The notes under the pieces: generated by a model
Seen by the model: the letters and a program-made list of their open reading frames with translations, nothing else
What the model was told of the DNA's origin: nothing
Databases searched by the model: none
Part shown: piece after piece, positions 36,256 to 44,139 of the stretch
Position numbering within the stretch: the stretch's first letter is position 1
Layout: each line of letters opens with the position of its first letter
Origin: Bacillota bacterium
Lineage (GTDB): Bacteria; Bacillota; Sulfobacillia; JAJZYS01; JAJYTV01
Assembly: GCA_021847575.1 (NCBI GenBank)
Contig: JAJZQO010000007.1
Location: 1 to 64,000, forward strand
Direction of reading: 5' to 3'
Length of the DNA: 64,000 bases
Program-made: the position numbers and the translations under genes

Positions 36256-37484
36256 GACGGCACCCCCTCGGCCGCAAGCCCTGCGAGCAAGGATCTGGGG
36301 TCCGCGATCTCGCCCGCGATCGCCGTCGCGGCAGCCGTGAGGGGCGACGCGAGGTAGATCTCGGCGTCCGGGCTGCCCATGCGCCCCTGGAAGTTGCGGT
36401 TGTGCGTGCCGAGACAGCGCTCTCCCGGCGCCAGGAGTCCGAGGTGGCCACCGAAGCAGGGGCCGCAGCTGGCCCCCTCCACGATCGCGCCTGCCGCGAC
36501 CAGGGCGTCCAGGATCCCTTCCTGCATCGCCTGCCGGTAGATCTCGCGCGAGGCCGGCGTGACGACGAGGCGCACTCCTGGTGCGATCTGCCTGCCCTGC
36601 AGCAGCGAGGCCGCGTCCCGCAGATCCTGCAGGCGCCCGTTGGTGCACGAGCCGATGAACACCTGGTCGATCCGCGTGCCGACCATCTCCTGGACCGGTC
36701 GCACGTTCTCGACGTGGTGCGGGCACGCAACCATCGGTTGCAGGCTGGAAAGGTCGACGCTGTAGCTGGCCGCGTAGGCCGCACCCTGCGGCAGGTCCTC
36801 GCCCGGCGGGAAGACGGCGAACTTCGAGCCCATCTCGACCCCCATGTTGCAGACCGTGAGCCTGTCGGCGAGGGTAAGGGACGAGGTGCCGGGACCGCGG
36901 AACTCGAGCGAGCGCGCCTGCGCGATGTCGGAACCGACGATGCGCATCAGGGCGAGGATCAGATCCTTGCCGGAGGTGGCGGGTGCAAGCCGCCCGCTCA
37001 GGCGGATCAGCACGCTCTCCGGCACCTTGAACCAGAGCGTGCCGGTCGCGAGCGCGTACGCCATCTCGGTCGAGCCGATGCCAGTGCTCAGCGCGCCTAC
37101 GCCGCCGTAGGTGGTGGTGTGGGAGTCGGTGGCGACGACGAGGTCGCCCTCGCGCACGCGCTTTTCCTCCACCATCACCTGGTGCGAGACGCCGCGCCCC
37201 ATCTCGTGGAAGTTCGCGATACCGTACCGCCGCGCGAGCTCGCGCGCCGTCCTCTGGTGGGCGGCTGCGGCCACCGAGGGCGGCGGCACCATGTGGTCGA
37301 AGACGACCGTCACCCGCGACGGGTCGTGCAGTTCCCTGATGCCCACCTCTGCCAACAGGCCGAGCACGTCCGCCGCGAAGATGTCGTGCATCATGAAGCC
37401 GTCCGGCCGCGCGACAACGTACTCGCCGGCCACTGCCTTCTCAAGTCCGGACTTCTTGGCCAGAATCTCCTCTGCCCAGGTCAC
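36252..37484 (-). CDS. 3-isopropylmalate dehydratase large subunit-like (LeuC/aconitase family)
   Basis: VATDSHTTTYGGVGALSTGIGSTEMAYALATG, FIGSCTNGRLQDLRDAASLLQG, GASCGPCFGGHLGLLAPGERCLGTHNRNFQGRMG. Confidence 0.92.
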   Translation of the reverse strand: MTWAEEILAKKSGLEKAVAGEYVVARPDGFMMHDIFAADVLGLLAEVGIRELHDPSRVTVVFDHMVPPPSVAAAAHQRTARELARRYGIANFHEMGRGVSHQVMVEEKRVREGDLVVATDSHTTTYGGVGALSTGIGSTEMAYALATGTLWFKVPESVLIRLSGRLAPATSGKDLILALMRIVGSDIAQARSLEFRGPGTSSLTLADRLTVCNMGVEMGSKFAVFPPGEDLPQGAAYAASYSVDLSSLQPMVACPHHVENVRPVQEMVGTRIDQVFIGSCTNGRLQDLRDAASLLQGRQIAPGVRLVVTPASREIYRQAMQEGILDALVAAGAIVEGASCGPCFGGHLGLLAPGERCLGTHNRNFQGRMGSPDAEIYLASPLTAAATAIAGEIADPRSLLAGLAAEGVPS

Positions 37485-38470
37485 AGCACTGGCTCCCTTC
37501 GCTCCATCTCCATGTCGCCGAGCGCCCGCACGACGAGACCGCGCACTGCGATCTGCCGCCCCGCGACGTTCAGCTGGCCGTTGTCGTAGGGGTGGACGGC
37601 CCGGCGGGCCAGGTCGCCCGCCGCGAGGATGCGCTCCTCGGACCACGCGCTGCCGTCGAGCAGGCTCTCCGCGGCCTGCACCCGGATCGGCGCGGGACCG
37701 ACGGCACTCACGACGACGACCGGCTCGCGCCAGGCGCCGTCGCGCCAGACGGCCGACACGGCCGCATTGGCCTCCGGAAAGTCGATGCTGGCCCTCGTCC
37801 GCCACTTGCGGAAGGCGGCCCGCGGCGGCGCGGCAGGTAGCCGCAGTGCGGCCAGGAACTCGCCCGGGGCAATGTGCAGATGATGCGTGCCATCGCCGGT
37901 GTAGATCTCCTCGATCGGCAGGCGGCGGGGCCTGCGGCCCCAGATCTCGGCCTCCGCCCGCAGCGCCACGAGCGCGGGCACCGTGTCTCCGGAGAGGATC
38001 GCGACGCAGGTCTCCTTGGCGGGCGCGGCGTGGCAGACCTCGCCGCCGCTCTGCCAGCAGGGCGCGAGCGCCTCCCGCCAGAGCGGCGGCTGGTTGCGGA
38101 AGCGGCAGCGCGTACCGAGGCAGACGTTGCCGCCGAGCGTCCCCTGCGCCCGGAGCTCCGGCGACCCGACCGCCTGGGCGGCATCCGCCAAGGCCGGATA
38201 ACCTACGCGGATGAGGGGGTGGCGCACGATGTCCGCGAGGGTCGCCATCGCGCCGATGCGCAGGCGGCCATCCTCCTCCGTCTCGATGCGCCGCAGCGCG
38301 TCGAGGCCGGCCAGGCTGACGAGCGTATCGCACGTGGGGATCTCCCAGGCGAGCCCCGGGATCAGGTCGCTGCCACCGGCCAGGACTGCCGCCCCCTCGG
38401 CGGCGAGCGCCGCCACGGTCTCCTCCGGCCGGGACGGCGTAGTGAGGCTGAGCGGACGCAAGGGCATCAT
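37481..38470 (-). CDS. hcrB: 4-hydroxybenzoyl-CoA reductase beta (FAD) subunit, with [4Fe-4S] insert
   Basis: FAD-binding GGSDLIPG, GTLGGNVCLGTRC; Cys-rich insert NVCLGTRCRFRNQPPLWREALAPCWQSGGEVCHAAPAKETC...GDTVPAL characteristic of 4-HBCR beta subunits. Confidence 0.85.
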   Translation of the reverse strand: MMPLRPLSLTTPSRPEETVAALAAEGAAVLAGGSDLIPGLAWEIPTCDTLVSLAGLDALRRIETEEDGRLRIGAMATLADIVRHPLIRVGYPALADAAQAVGSPELRAQGTLGGNVCLGTRCRFRNQPPLWREALAPCWQSGGEVCHAAPAKETCVAILSGDTVPALVALRAEAEIWGRRPRRLPIEEIYTGDGTHHLHIAPGEFLAALRLPAAPPRAAFRKWRTRASIDFPEANAAVSAVWRDGAWREPVVVVSAVGPAPIRVQAAESLLDGSAWSEERILAAGDLARRAVHPYDNGQLNVAGRQIAVRGLVVRALGDMEMERREPVL

Positions 38471-40770
38471 CGGGCGTTCCCCCTTCGCCGCTTGGCGTCG
38501 AGCGCGCGGAGGATCCGGTCCGGCGTGACGGGCGTCTCGTGCAGCTCGATGCCGACGGCGTCCTGCACGGCGTTGAGCACGGCGGGGATCACCGGGTTCA
38601 AAGGGCCCTGACCGACCTCTTTGGCGCCCAAAGGCCCGTTCGGGTCGGGCTGGCCGACCACGGCGATCTCGATCTCCGGCACGTCGAGCATGGTCGGGAT
38701 GCGGTAGCCGAGCAGGTGCGGACCGCGGTGCCGACCGTCGGGGTTGAAGGCCTGCGCCTCCATCAGCACCTCGCCCAGGCCCATCACGACGCCGCCGCGG
38801 ATCTGCCCTTCGACCGACTGGGGGTTGAGCGGCGTGCCGGGGTCGTGGGCCACATAGAGGCGCTGCACCTGAAGGCGCCCGTCGAGTTCGTCGACCTCCA
38901 CCTCCGCGATGCAGGCCGAAAAGGAGTAGGCCGGCGATGGCCCGACGCCGGATCCCTTGTGGCGCCCTCGCGGTGGCGCTGGCGTGTAGCCGCCGGCCGT
39001 CACGAGGGGCCCGAAGTCCGCTTCCGCCCAGCGCGCGACCTCGGTCCAGGCCGCCCGCTCGTCCCTGCCCAGGACGGCGAAATCCTCACCATCCCGCGCG
39101 ATCTCCTGCGCCGGTACCTGCCAGTGCCTGGCCGCGGCCTGTCGCAACAGGTCGAGCATGCGCTCCGCGGCCGTGAGCAGGGCGTTGCCCGCCATCAAGG
39201 TGACACGGCTCGAGTACGAGCCGAGATCGACAGGCGTCGTGCCCGTATCGGCGCTCGTCACCCGCACGCGGCCGAGGGCGACCCCGAGCGAGCGCGCCGC
39301 CAGGATGGCGAGCACCGTGTTGGCGCCCTGGCCGATGTCGGTGATGCCGCACGCCACCTGCACGCCGCCGTCGCGGCCTATGGCGATGCGCGCGCCGCTG
39401 TGCGGCAGGGGGTTCCAATAGATCGGCAGCCCCGCACCGCTCAGGTAGCTCGAGCAGGCGAAGCCCAGTCCGCGGCCCTTGCCGAGGCGGCCGCGGCGCT
39501 CCTTCCAGCCGCTCATCCGCTCGACCGCGTCAAGGCACTCGGCGAGGCCGGACGTCGTGATGTCGAGCTGGTTCACAGTCACGGAGAACGGCGGCTGCAG
39601 GATCTCGCGCCGCAGCTCGATCGGGTCGAGGCCGAGGTCGCGCGCCACGCGGTCCATGTGCACCTCGAGCAGGGCCCGCGGCTGCGTCGTGCCGTGGCCC
39701 CGCTTGGGGCCGCAGGGCGGCTTCGTCGTGAACCAGCGCTCGCCGTGGAACCTGTACGCGCCGATCTGGTAGGTCGTCGGCTGCAGGGCCCCGGTGTAGT
39801 AGGTGCTGGCAATGCCGTAGGAGCTGTATGCCCCGCCGTCCAGCCGGCTCTCGAACGACATCGCCTGGAGCCGGTGCTGCCGATCGAAGCCGGTCGCCAC
39901 CTTCATCTCGACGGGATGGCGGCCACGGTGCGTGTAGAAGACGTCCTCCCGGCTCAAGGTGATGCGCACGGGACGCCCGCAGCTGCGCGAGAGCAGCGCG
40001 GCGGCGACCTCGTGCGGGAACAGCTCGCTCTTGCCGCCGAAGCCGCCGCCAAGCGTCGGCACCATGACCCTGATCTGGTGCTCCGGCAGGCCGAGCGCCC
40101 GCGCCAGGGAGCGCTGGACGTAGTGCGGCACCTGTGTCGAGCTCTCAAGCACGAGTTGGCCGTCCGGCTGCCAGAACGCGGTGACCGCGTGCGGTTCGAG
40201 CGCCAAATGGTTGTTTCCCTGAAAGAAGAACTCGTCCGTGCGCGTGAACTGCGCCTCGCGCAGGCCCGCGGCGACGTCCCCGAACTCGAGGTCGACCGCC
40301 TTGTGCAGATTGCCGTCGCCGGCGTCCTCGCGGACCTGCGGCGCCGCCTTCTGCTGCGAGCCCGTCTTCAGCACCGGCGCCAGGGGCTCGTACGCCACGC
40401 GCACGGCCCGCGCCGCCGCACGGGCCGTGCGGAGCGTCTCGGCGGCAATCGCCAGCAGCGGCTCGCCGAAGTACGTGACCTTGCCCGTCGCCAGCGCGTG
40501 CTCGTCCTGGTTCGACGGCATGATGCCATAGGGCGCCGTGCTGCCGGGGCCCGCCAGCACGGCGAGCACGCCTGGCATCGAACGGGCGGCCTCCAGATCG
40601 ACGGAAACGATCCTCGCGTGGGCGTGGGGGCTGCGCACAAGGTAGCCGTACGCCATGTTCGGCCAGGCGACGTCGTCCGCGTAGAGCGCCTGTCCGGTCA
40701 CCTTGGCCCAGCCCTCGATACGGTTCGGGACCGCCACCGCGCTGGGCGAGGAGGGCGCCTCAAGCTTCAT
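38467..40770 (-). CDS. hcrA: xanthine dehydrogenase family molybdopterin-binding subunit (4-hydroxybenzoyl-CoA reductase alpha-like)
   Basis: GWAKVTGQALYADDVAWPNMAYGYLVRSPHAHARI, PTLGGGFGGKSELFPHEVAAALLS, GVVMGLGEVLMEAQ; operon with HcrB/HcrC-type subunits. Confidence 0.85.
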   Translation of the reverse strand: MKLEAPSSPSAVAVPNRIEGWAKVTGQALYADDVAWPNMAYGYLVRSPHAHARIVSVDLEAARSMPGVLAVLAGPGSTAPYGIMPSNQDEHALATGKVTYFGEPLLAIAAETLRTARAAARAVRVAYEPLAPVLKTGSQQKAAPQVREDAGDGNLHKAVDLEFGDVAAGLREAQFTRTDEFFFQGNNHLALEPHAVTAFWQPDGQLVLESSTQVPHYVQRSLARALGLPEHQIRVMVPTLGGGFGGKSELFPHEVAAALLSRSCGRPVRITLSREDVFYTHRGRHPVEMKVATGFDRQHRLQAMSFESRLDGGAYSSYGIASTYYTGALQPTTYQIGAYRFHGERWFTTKPPCGPKRGHGTTQPRALLEVHMDRVARDLGLDPIELRREILQPPFSVTVNQLDITTSGLAECLDAVERMSGWKERRGRLGKGRGLGFACSSYLSGAGLPIYWNPLPHSGARIAIGRDGGVQVACGITDIGQGANTVLAILAARSLGVALGRVRVTSADTGTTPVDLGSYSSRVTLMAGNALLTAAERMLDLLRQAAARHWQVPAQEIARDGEDFAVLGRDERAAWTEVARWAEADFGPLVTAGGYTPAPPRGRHKGSGVGPSPAYSFSACIAEVEVDELDGRLQVQRLYVAHDPGTPLNPQSVEGQIRGGVVMGLGEVLMEAQAFNPDGRHRGPHLLGYRIPTMLDVPEIEIAVVGQPDPNGPLGAKEVGQGPLNPVIPAVLNAVQDAVGIELHETPVTPDRILRALDAKRRRGNAR

Positions 40771-41281
40771 CGGGCGTCGCCTCCCCCATGCGGCCCGCCG
40801 CGAGCTCGACCGCATGGATGATCTGTTCGTAGCCGGTGCAGCGGCACAGATGACCGGAGAGCGCTTCCCGGATCTCCTCGCGCCCCGGCGCCGGCGTGTC
40901 GCGCAGCAGAGCCGCGCCCGCCATGAGCATGCCTGGCGTGCAGAAGCCGCATTGCACCGCGCCCGCCTCCACGGCAGCGGTCTGCAGCGGATGGAACGCC
41001 GCGGCTCCCTCTCCCGGGCGCTCCCTGCCCCACCAGCCGGCCAGCCCCTCGATCGTGACGACGTCGCGCCCCTCGACCGTCTTCGCCAGGGTGACGCACG
41101 ACAGCCGCGGCACCCCGTCGAGCCAAACGGTGCAGGTGCCGCAGCTGCCAACGGCACAGCCGTCCTTGGTGCCGTGCAGGTGGAGCTGCTCGCGCAGCAC
41201 CTCGAGCAGAGTCGCCTCGTCGCTCACCACAAGGTGGTGTTCACGTCCATTGACCCGTAGCCGCATGACCGATTCCGCCAT
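40760..41281 (-). CDS. hcrC: 2Fe-2S subunit of xanthine dehydrogenase family (4-hydroxybenzoyl-CoA reductase gamma-like)
   Basis: LHGTKDGCAVGSCGTCTVWLDG...QCGFCTPGMLMAGAALL...LSGHLCRCTGYEQI. Confidence 0.9.
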   Translation of the reverse strand: MAESVMRLRVNGREHHLVVSDEATLLEVLREQLHLHGTKDGCAVGSCGTCTVWLDGVPRLSCVTLAKTVEGRDVVTIEGLAGWWGRERPGEGAAAFHPLQTAAVEAGAVQCGFCTPGMLMAGAALLRDTPAPGREEIREALSGHLCRCTGYEQIIHAVELAAGRMGEATPDEA

Positions 41282-41317
41282 GGCGCAAACCTCCGCACCT
41301 TCAGGCTAGCTATGACA

Positions 41318-41357
41318 TGTGACAGCAACTTGATCTGTTCAACTGATTCTTGTCACA
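41318..41357. promoter_or_regulatory. dyad TGTGACA ... TGTCACA in divergent hcrC / hemerythrin intergenic region
   Basis: ATGTGACA (41317-41324) and TGTCACAT (41351-41358) are perfect inverted arms. Confidence 0.4.
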
Positions 41358-41585
41358 TACCGGCCAATCGGCCAGAATCACTTGCGTCATCTGGATTGGT
41401 CCGTTTGCTTCACGACTGTTGGCCGAGTCATGGCGCCGCGCCGTGCCGTCCACGGGCCGCAGGTGGGTCGCCAAGCGCCCGGGGTGGCACAATCTGCCCA
41501 CCTCGACGATGCAAATGCATCATGGCGCCGACCACGTGGCCCTTGTTACATTGGCTTCGAACGGACATTCGATTGAACCCGGGGA

Positions 41586-41990
41586 GTGATGCATCGCATG
41601 GCTGCGCTGACCACCCTGCTCGACGAGCACCAGACCCTGCGCCCGTTCCTCGGGCGTCTGCGCACCGCCGCGGAGACCGGCACCGACGACGAGATCGGCC
41701 AGGCGGTCGCCGCCGCCGAGCGGGCGCTCTGCCAGGACCTTGACAGGCACATCGACCTCGAGGACCACGAGTTCTTTCCAGAGATCGCCGATCTCTTGCA
41801 CGCTTCGATCGTGGAGCCGTTCGTCGAGGACCACCGCGCGATCGAGCAGGCGCGCGACGCCCTCTACCTGCAGACGGCCCAAGGCGACGATCTGCGCCGC
41901 AAGTGCATCACGCTGTGCAGCCTGCTCGAAAGCCATCTCCTGCGCGAGGAGGAGATGCTCTTCCCGATGTACCGCAGCGCGCAGGCCTAG
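41586..41990 (+). CDS. hemerythrin/HHE-domain protein
   Basis: LDEHQTLRPFL, DRHIDLEDHEFFPEI, VEDHRAIEQARDAL, LESHLLREEEMLFPMYR. Confidence 0.88.
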   Translation: MMHRMAALTTLLDEHQTLRPFLGRLRTAAETGTDDEIGQAVAAAERALCQDLDRHIDLEDHEFFPEIADLLHASIVEPFVEDHRAIEQARDALYLQTAQGDDLRRKCITLCSLLESHLLREEEMLFPMYRSAQA

Positions 41991-42551
41991 GCGCACGGAG
42001 TGCCGTCATCCGTCGGCGGGCGAGGCCCCTTCTGCTCGGCGCGAAGCCCCCACCTGGACGGCATGATCCGGCAGAGCCGCCGGAGCGACATGTTGCGAGG
42101 GCAGCCTGCGTCCTGGCAGGGCCGGGTTTGCGGAGCCGCTGCGGAAACCCGCGTGCCAAGGGTACGTGCCGGCCTGTTGCGTGCGGGTACCACGGGTACG
42201 GGCCGCAACGCCGTGAGCCATCCCGTCGCCGTAGGCTCCGCGGCAGCATCGCTTCCGCGAGGAACGCGCGGTCGCCATTCAGTTCTGGTTTGTGGGCCGG
42301 TTGGCGCCTCCCTGGACCTTTGGGCTGGTCCGACCGGGGTACCCCGTCGACACGTGCGACCTGCCGCTCCCGGCCCTGCGCTGACGGCACCGCGGCTCGC
42401 TGCCATCCGCCCGCAAACCCCTGCAGCAGCTCCATCCGGCCCTGCGCCGCGATCTCTCAGGTCGCCGGGCAGACCGCAACCTCAGCGCAGGCCGTTCAGG
42501 CCTCCACACCGCACCGTCAGGCGTCGCTGCGGCCCGTGCAAAAACACCACT

Positions 42552-42590
42552 TGTGAGACATGCGAGACATGTGCTAACTTTCTTGTCACA
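42552..42590. promoter_or_regulatory. second TGTGA ... TTCTTGTCACA element upstream of the PAS-LuxR gene
   Basis: TTGTGAGACA (42551-42560) and TTCTTGTCACA (42580-42590); shares AACT(ga)TTCTTGTCACA with the 41.3-kb site. Confidence 0.35.
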
Positions 42591-42616
42591 GGACTCAATG
42601 TACCACATCGTGCCGA

Positions 42617-43456
42617 ATGATCGGCCACCTTGCTTTTGCGCTCGCAAGTCCCGAGTCGAACTGGTCGATGCGTGTCCCCCCTTCACCATTGAGGCTCTCT
42701 CGCAGAGACAGGAAGGCGGTGTACGCGGTGTATCCACGCCAGAGTCCCGACGAGGGCGAACTTGTCCCCCTGGACACGCTGGCCAGGATATTCGAGCATA
42801 CGGCGGTCGGGGTGATGGGATTCGACCCCTCGGGCAGGGTACTGCTCTGGAACAAGACCGCCAGCGACCTCTTCGGCTATTCGACGCAGCAGGTCATGAC
42901 CCACCGCTGCTTCGAGCTCGTCAACGGCTGCGACGCGCGCGGCAATCTGCTGTGCCATGCCGGCTGTTCGATCATGCTGATGTTCCGGCACGGACGGCCG
43001 CCCAACGACTATCTGCTGCGCGCCCAGTCCGCAGACGAGCGCAGCCTCCTGCTCAATGTGAGCACGGTCTTCGTCGACACCGAGACCTCCCCCGTATGCC
43101 TGCACCTCTTCCATGACGTGCACTGGATGGGCGAAGCGCCTGCCGGGGAGCCCAGGCGCCAGCCGGAGGCGGCGACGTCGCCGCTGATCACCTTGACGGC
43201 CCGCGAGCGGGAGATCCTGCAGCTCATGGTCGAGGGACGCGACTCCCACGAGATGCAGAAGCTCCTGCACATCAGCTACGCGACTGTGCGCAACCACATC
43301 CAAAACATTTTGGACAAGCTGGAGGTGCACACGCGCGTCGCGGCCGTTGTGGTCGCCATGCGCGAGAACCTGGTGGAGGATCCGACGCGCCTCGAGCACA
43401 AGGTCCGGCAGGCTGAGGCCGTGGTCCCGCCTGCAGGCTACCCGACGCCCAAGTAG
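42617..43456 (+). CDS. PAS domain - LuxR-type HTH transcriptional regulator with Cys-rich PAS
   Basis: PAS core FEHTAVGVMGFDPSGRVLLWNKTASDLFGYS, CFELVNGCDARGNLLCHAGC, HTH LTAREREILQLMVEGRDSHEMQKLLHISYATVRNHIQNILDKLEVHTR; exact start uncertain (42617, 42668 or GTG 42719). Confidence 0.88.
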   Translation: MIGHLAFALASPESNWSMRVPPSPLRLSRRDRKAVYAVYPRQSPDEGELVPLDTLARIFEHTAVGVMGFDPSGRVLLWNKTASDLFGYSTQQVMTHRCFELVNGCDARGNLLCHAGCSIMLMFRHGRPPNDYLLRAQSADERSLLLNVSTVFVDTETSPVCLHLFHDVHWMGEAPAGEPRRQPEAATSPLITLTAREREILQLMVEGRDSHEMQKLLHISYATVRNHIQNILDKLEVHTRVAAVVVAMRENLVEDPTRLEHKVRQAEAVVPPAGYPTPK

Positions 43457-44139
43457 CCCTCGGCCAGCAGGTGCCCCGCCTCCCCCGGCGTGCCCTCGAA
43501 CGTCATCTTGCCGCTCTGCAGCACATATACGCGGTCGGCGAGTTCGAGCGCCCCTGGCGTGTTCTGCTCGGCCAGCAGGATCGTCATCCCCTCGCCCTTC
43601 AGGCGGTGCAGCGTCTCGAAGACGTCCTGCACAGCGCGCGGCGCGAGGCCGAGACTCGGCTCGTCGAGCAGCAGGACCTGCGGCTTGGCCATCAGAGCCC
43701 GCCCGATCGCCAGCATCTGCTGCTCGCCGCCGGACAGCCACCGGGCCGCCCGGCGGCGGTGCTTCTTCAGACCGGGAAAGATCTCGAACATGCCCTCGAT
43801 CTCCTGCTGCAGGCCCTTGCGGTCGTGGCGGTGGTAGGCGCCGAGCGCGAGGTTCTCCTCCGCCGTGAGCGATCCGAAGATCTGGCGCCGCTCCGGCACC
43901 AGCGCGACCCCGCGGCTGACGCGCCGGTACGCCGGCAGCCTGGCGATGTCGCTGCCATCGAGACACACCTGTCCCGTCGGCGACCCGAACAGGCCCATGA
44001 TCGTACCGAGCATGGTCGACTTGCCGGCCCCGTTCGGTCCGAGCAGCGCGACCACCTCGCTGCCCTGCAGGTGAAGACCACAGCCGTGCAGCACCTGCAA
44101 GCGGCCCCGCCTCGTCGTCAGTCCCGCCACCTCGAGCAT
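43438..44139 (-). CDS. branched-chain amino acid-type ABC transporter ATP-binding protein (LivF-like)
   Basis: ALLGPNGAGKSTMLGTIMGLF, LSGGEQQMLAIGRALMAKPQVLLLDEPSLGLAPR. Confidence 0.9.
   Translation of the reverse strand: MLEVAGLTTRRGRLQVLHGCGLHLQGSEVVALLGPNGAGKSTMLGTIMGLFGSPTGQVCLDGSDIARLPAYRRVSRGVALVPERRQIFGSLTAEENLALGAYHRHDRKGLQQEIEGMFEIFPGLKKHRRRAARWLSGGEQQMLAIGRALMAKPQVLLLDEPSLGLAPRAVQDVFETLHRLKGEGMTILLAEQNTPGALELADRVYVLQSGKMTFEGTPGEAGHLLAEGYLGVG

Noticed and set aside
38539-40821. Plus-strand ORF of 760 aa
   Set aside because: Antisense to the hcrA-like gene; artefact of GC-rich codons lacking stops on the opposite strand.
38467-41281. Nicotinate dehydrogenase (nicotinate fermentation together with PrpF/LeuCD) instead of 4-hydroxybenzoyl-CoA reductase
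   Set aside because: The FAD subunit has the 4-HBCR-specific Cys-rich insert and the locus is full of aryl-CoA genes; the PrpF/LeuCD parallel is kept only as a separate hypothesis.
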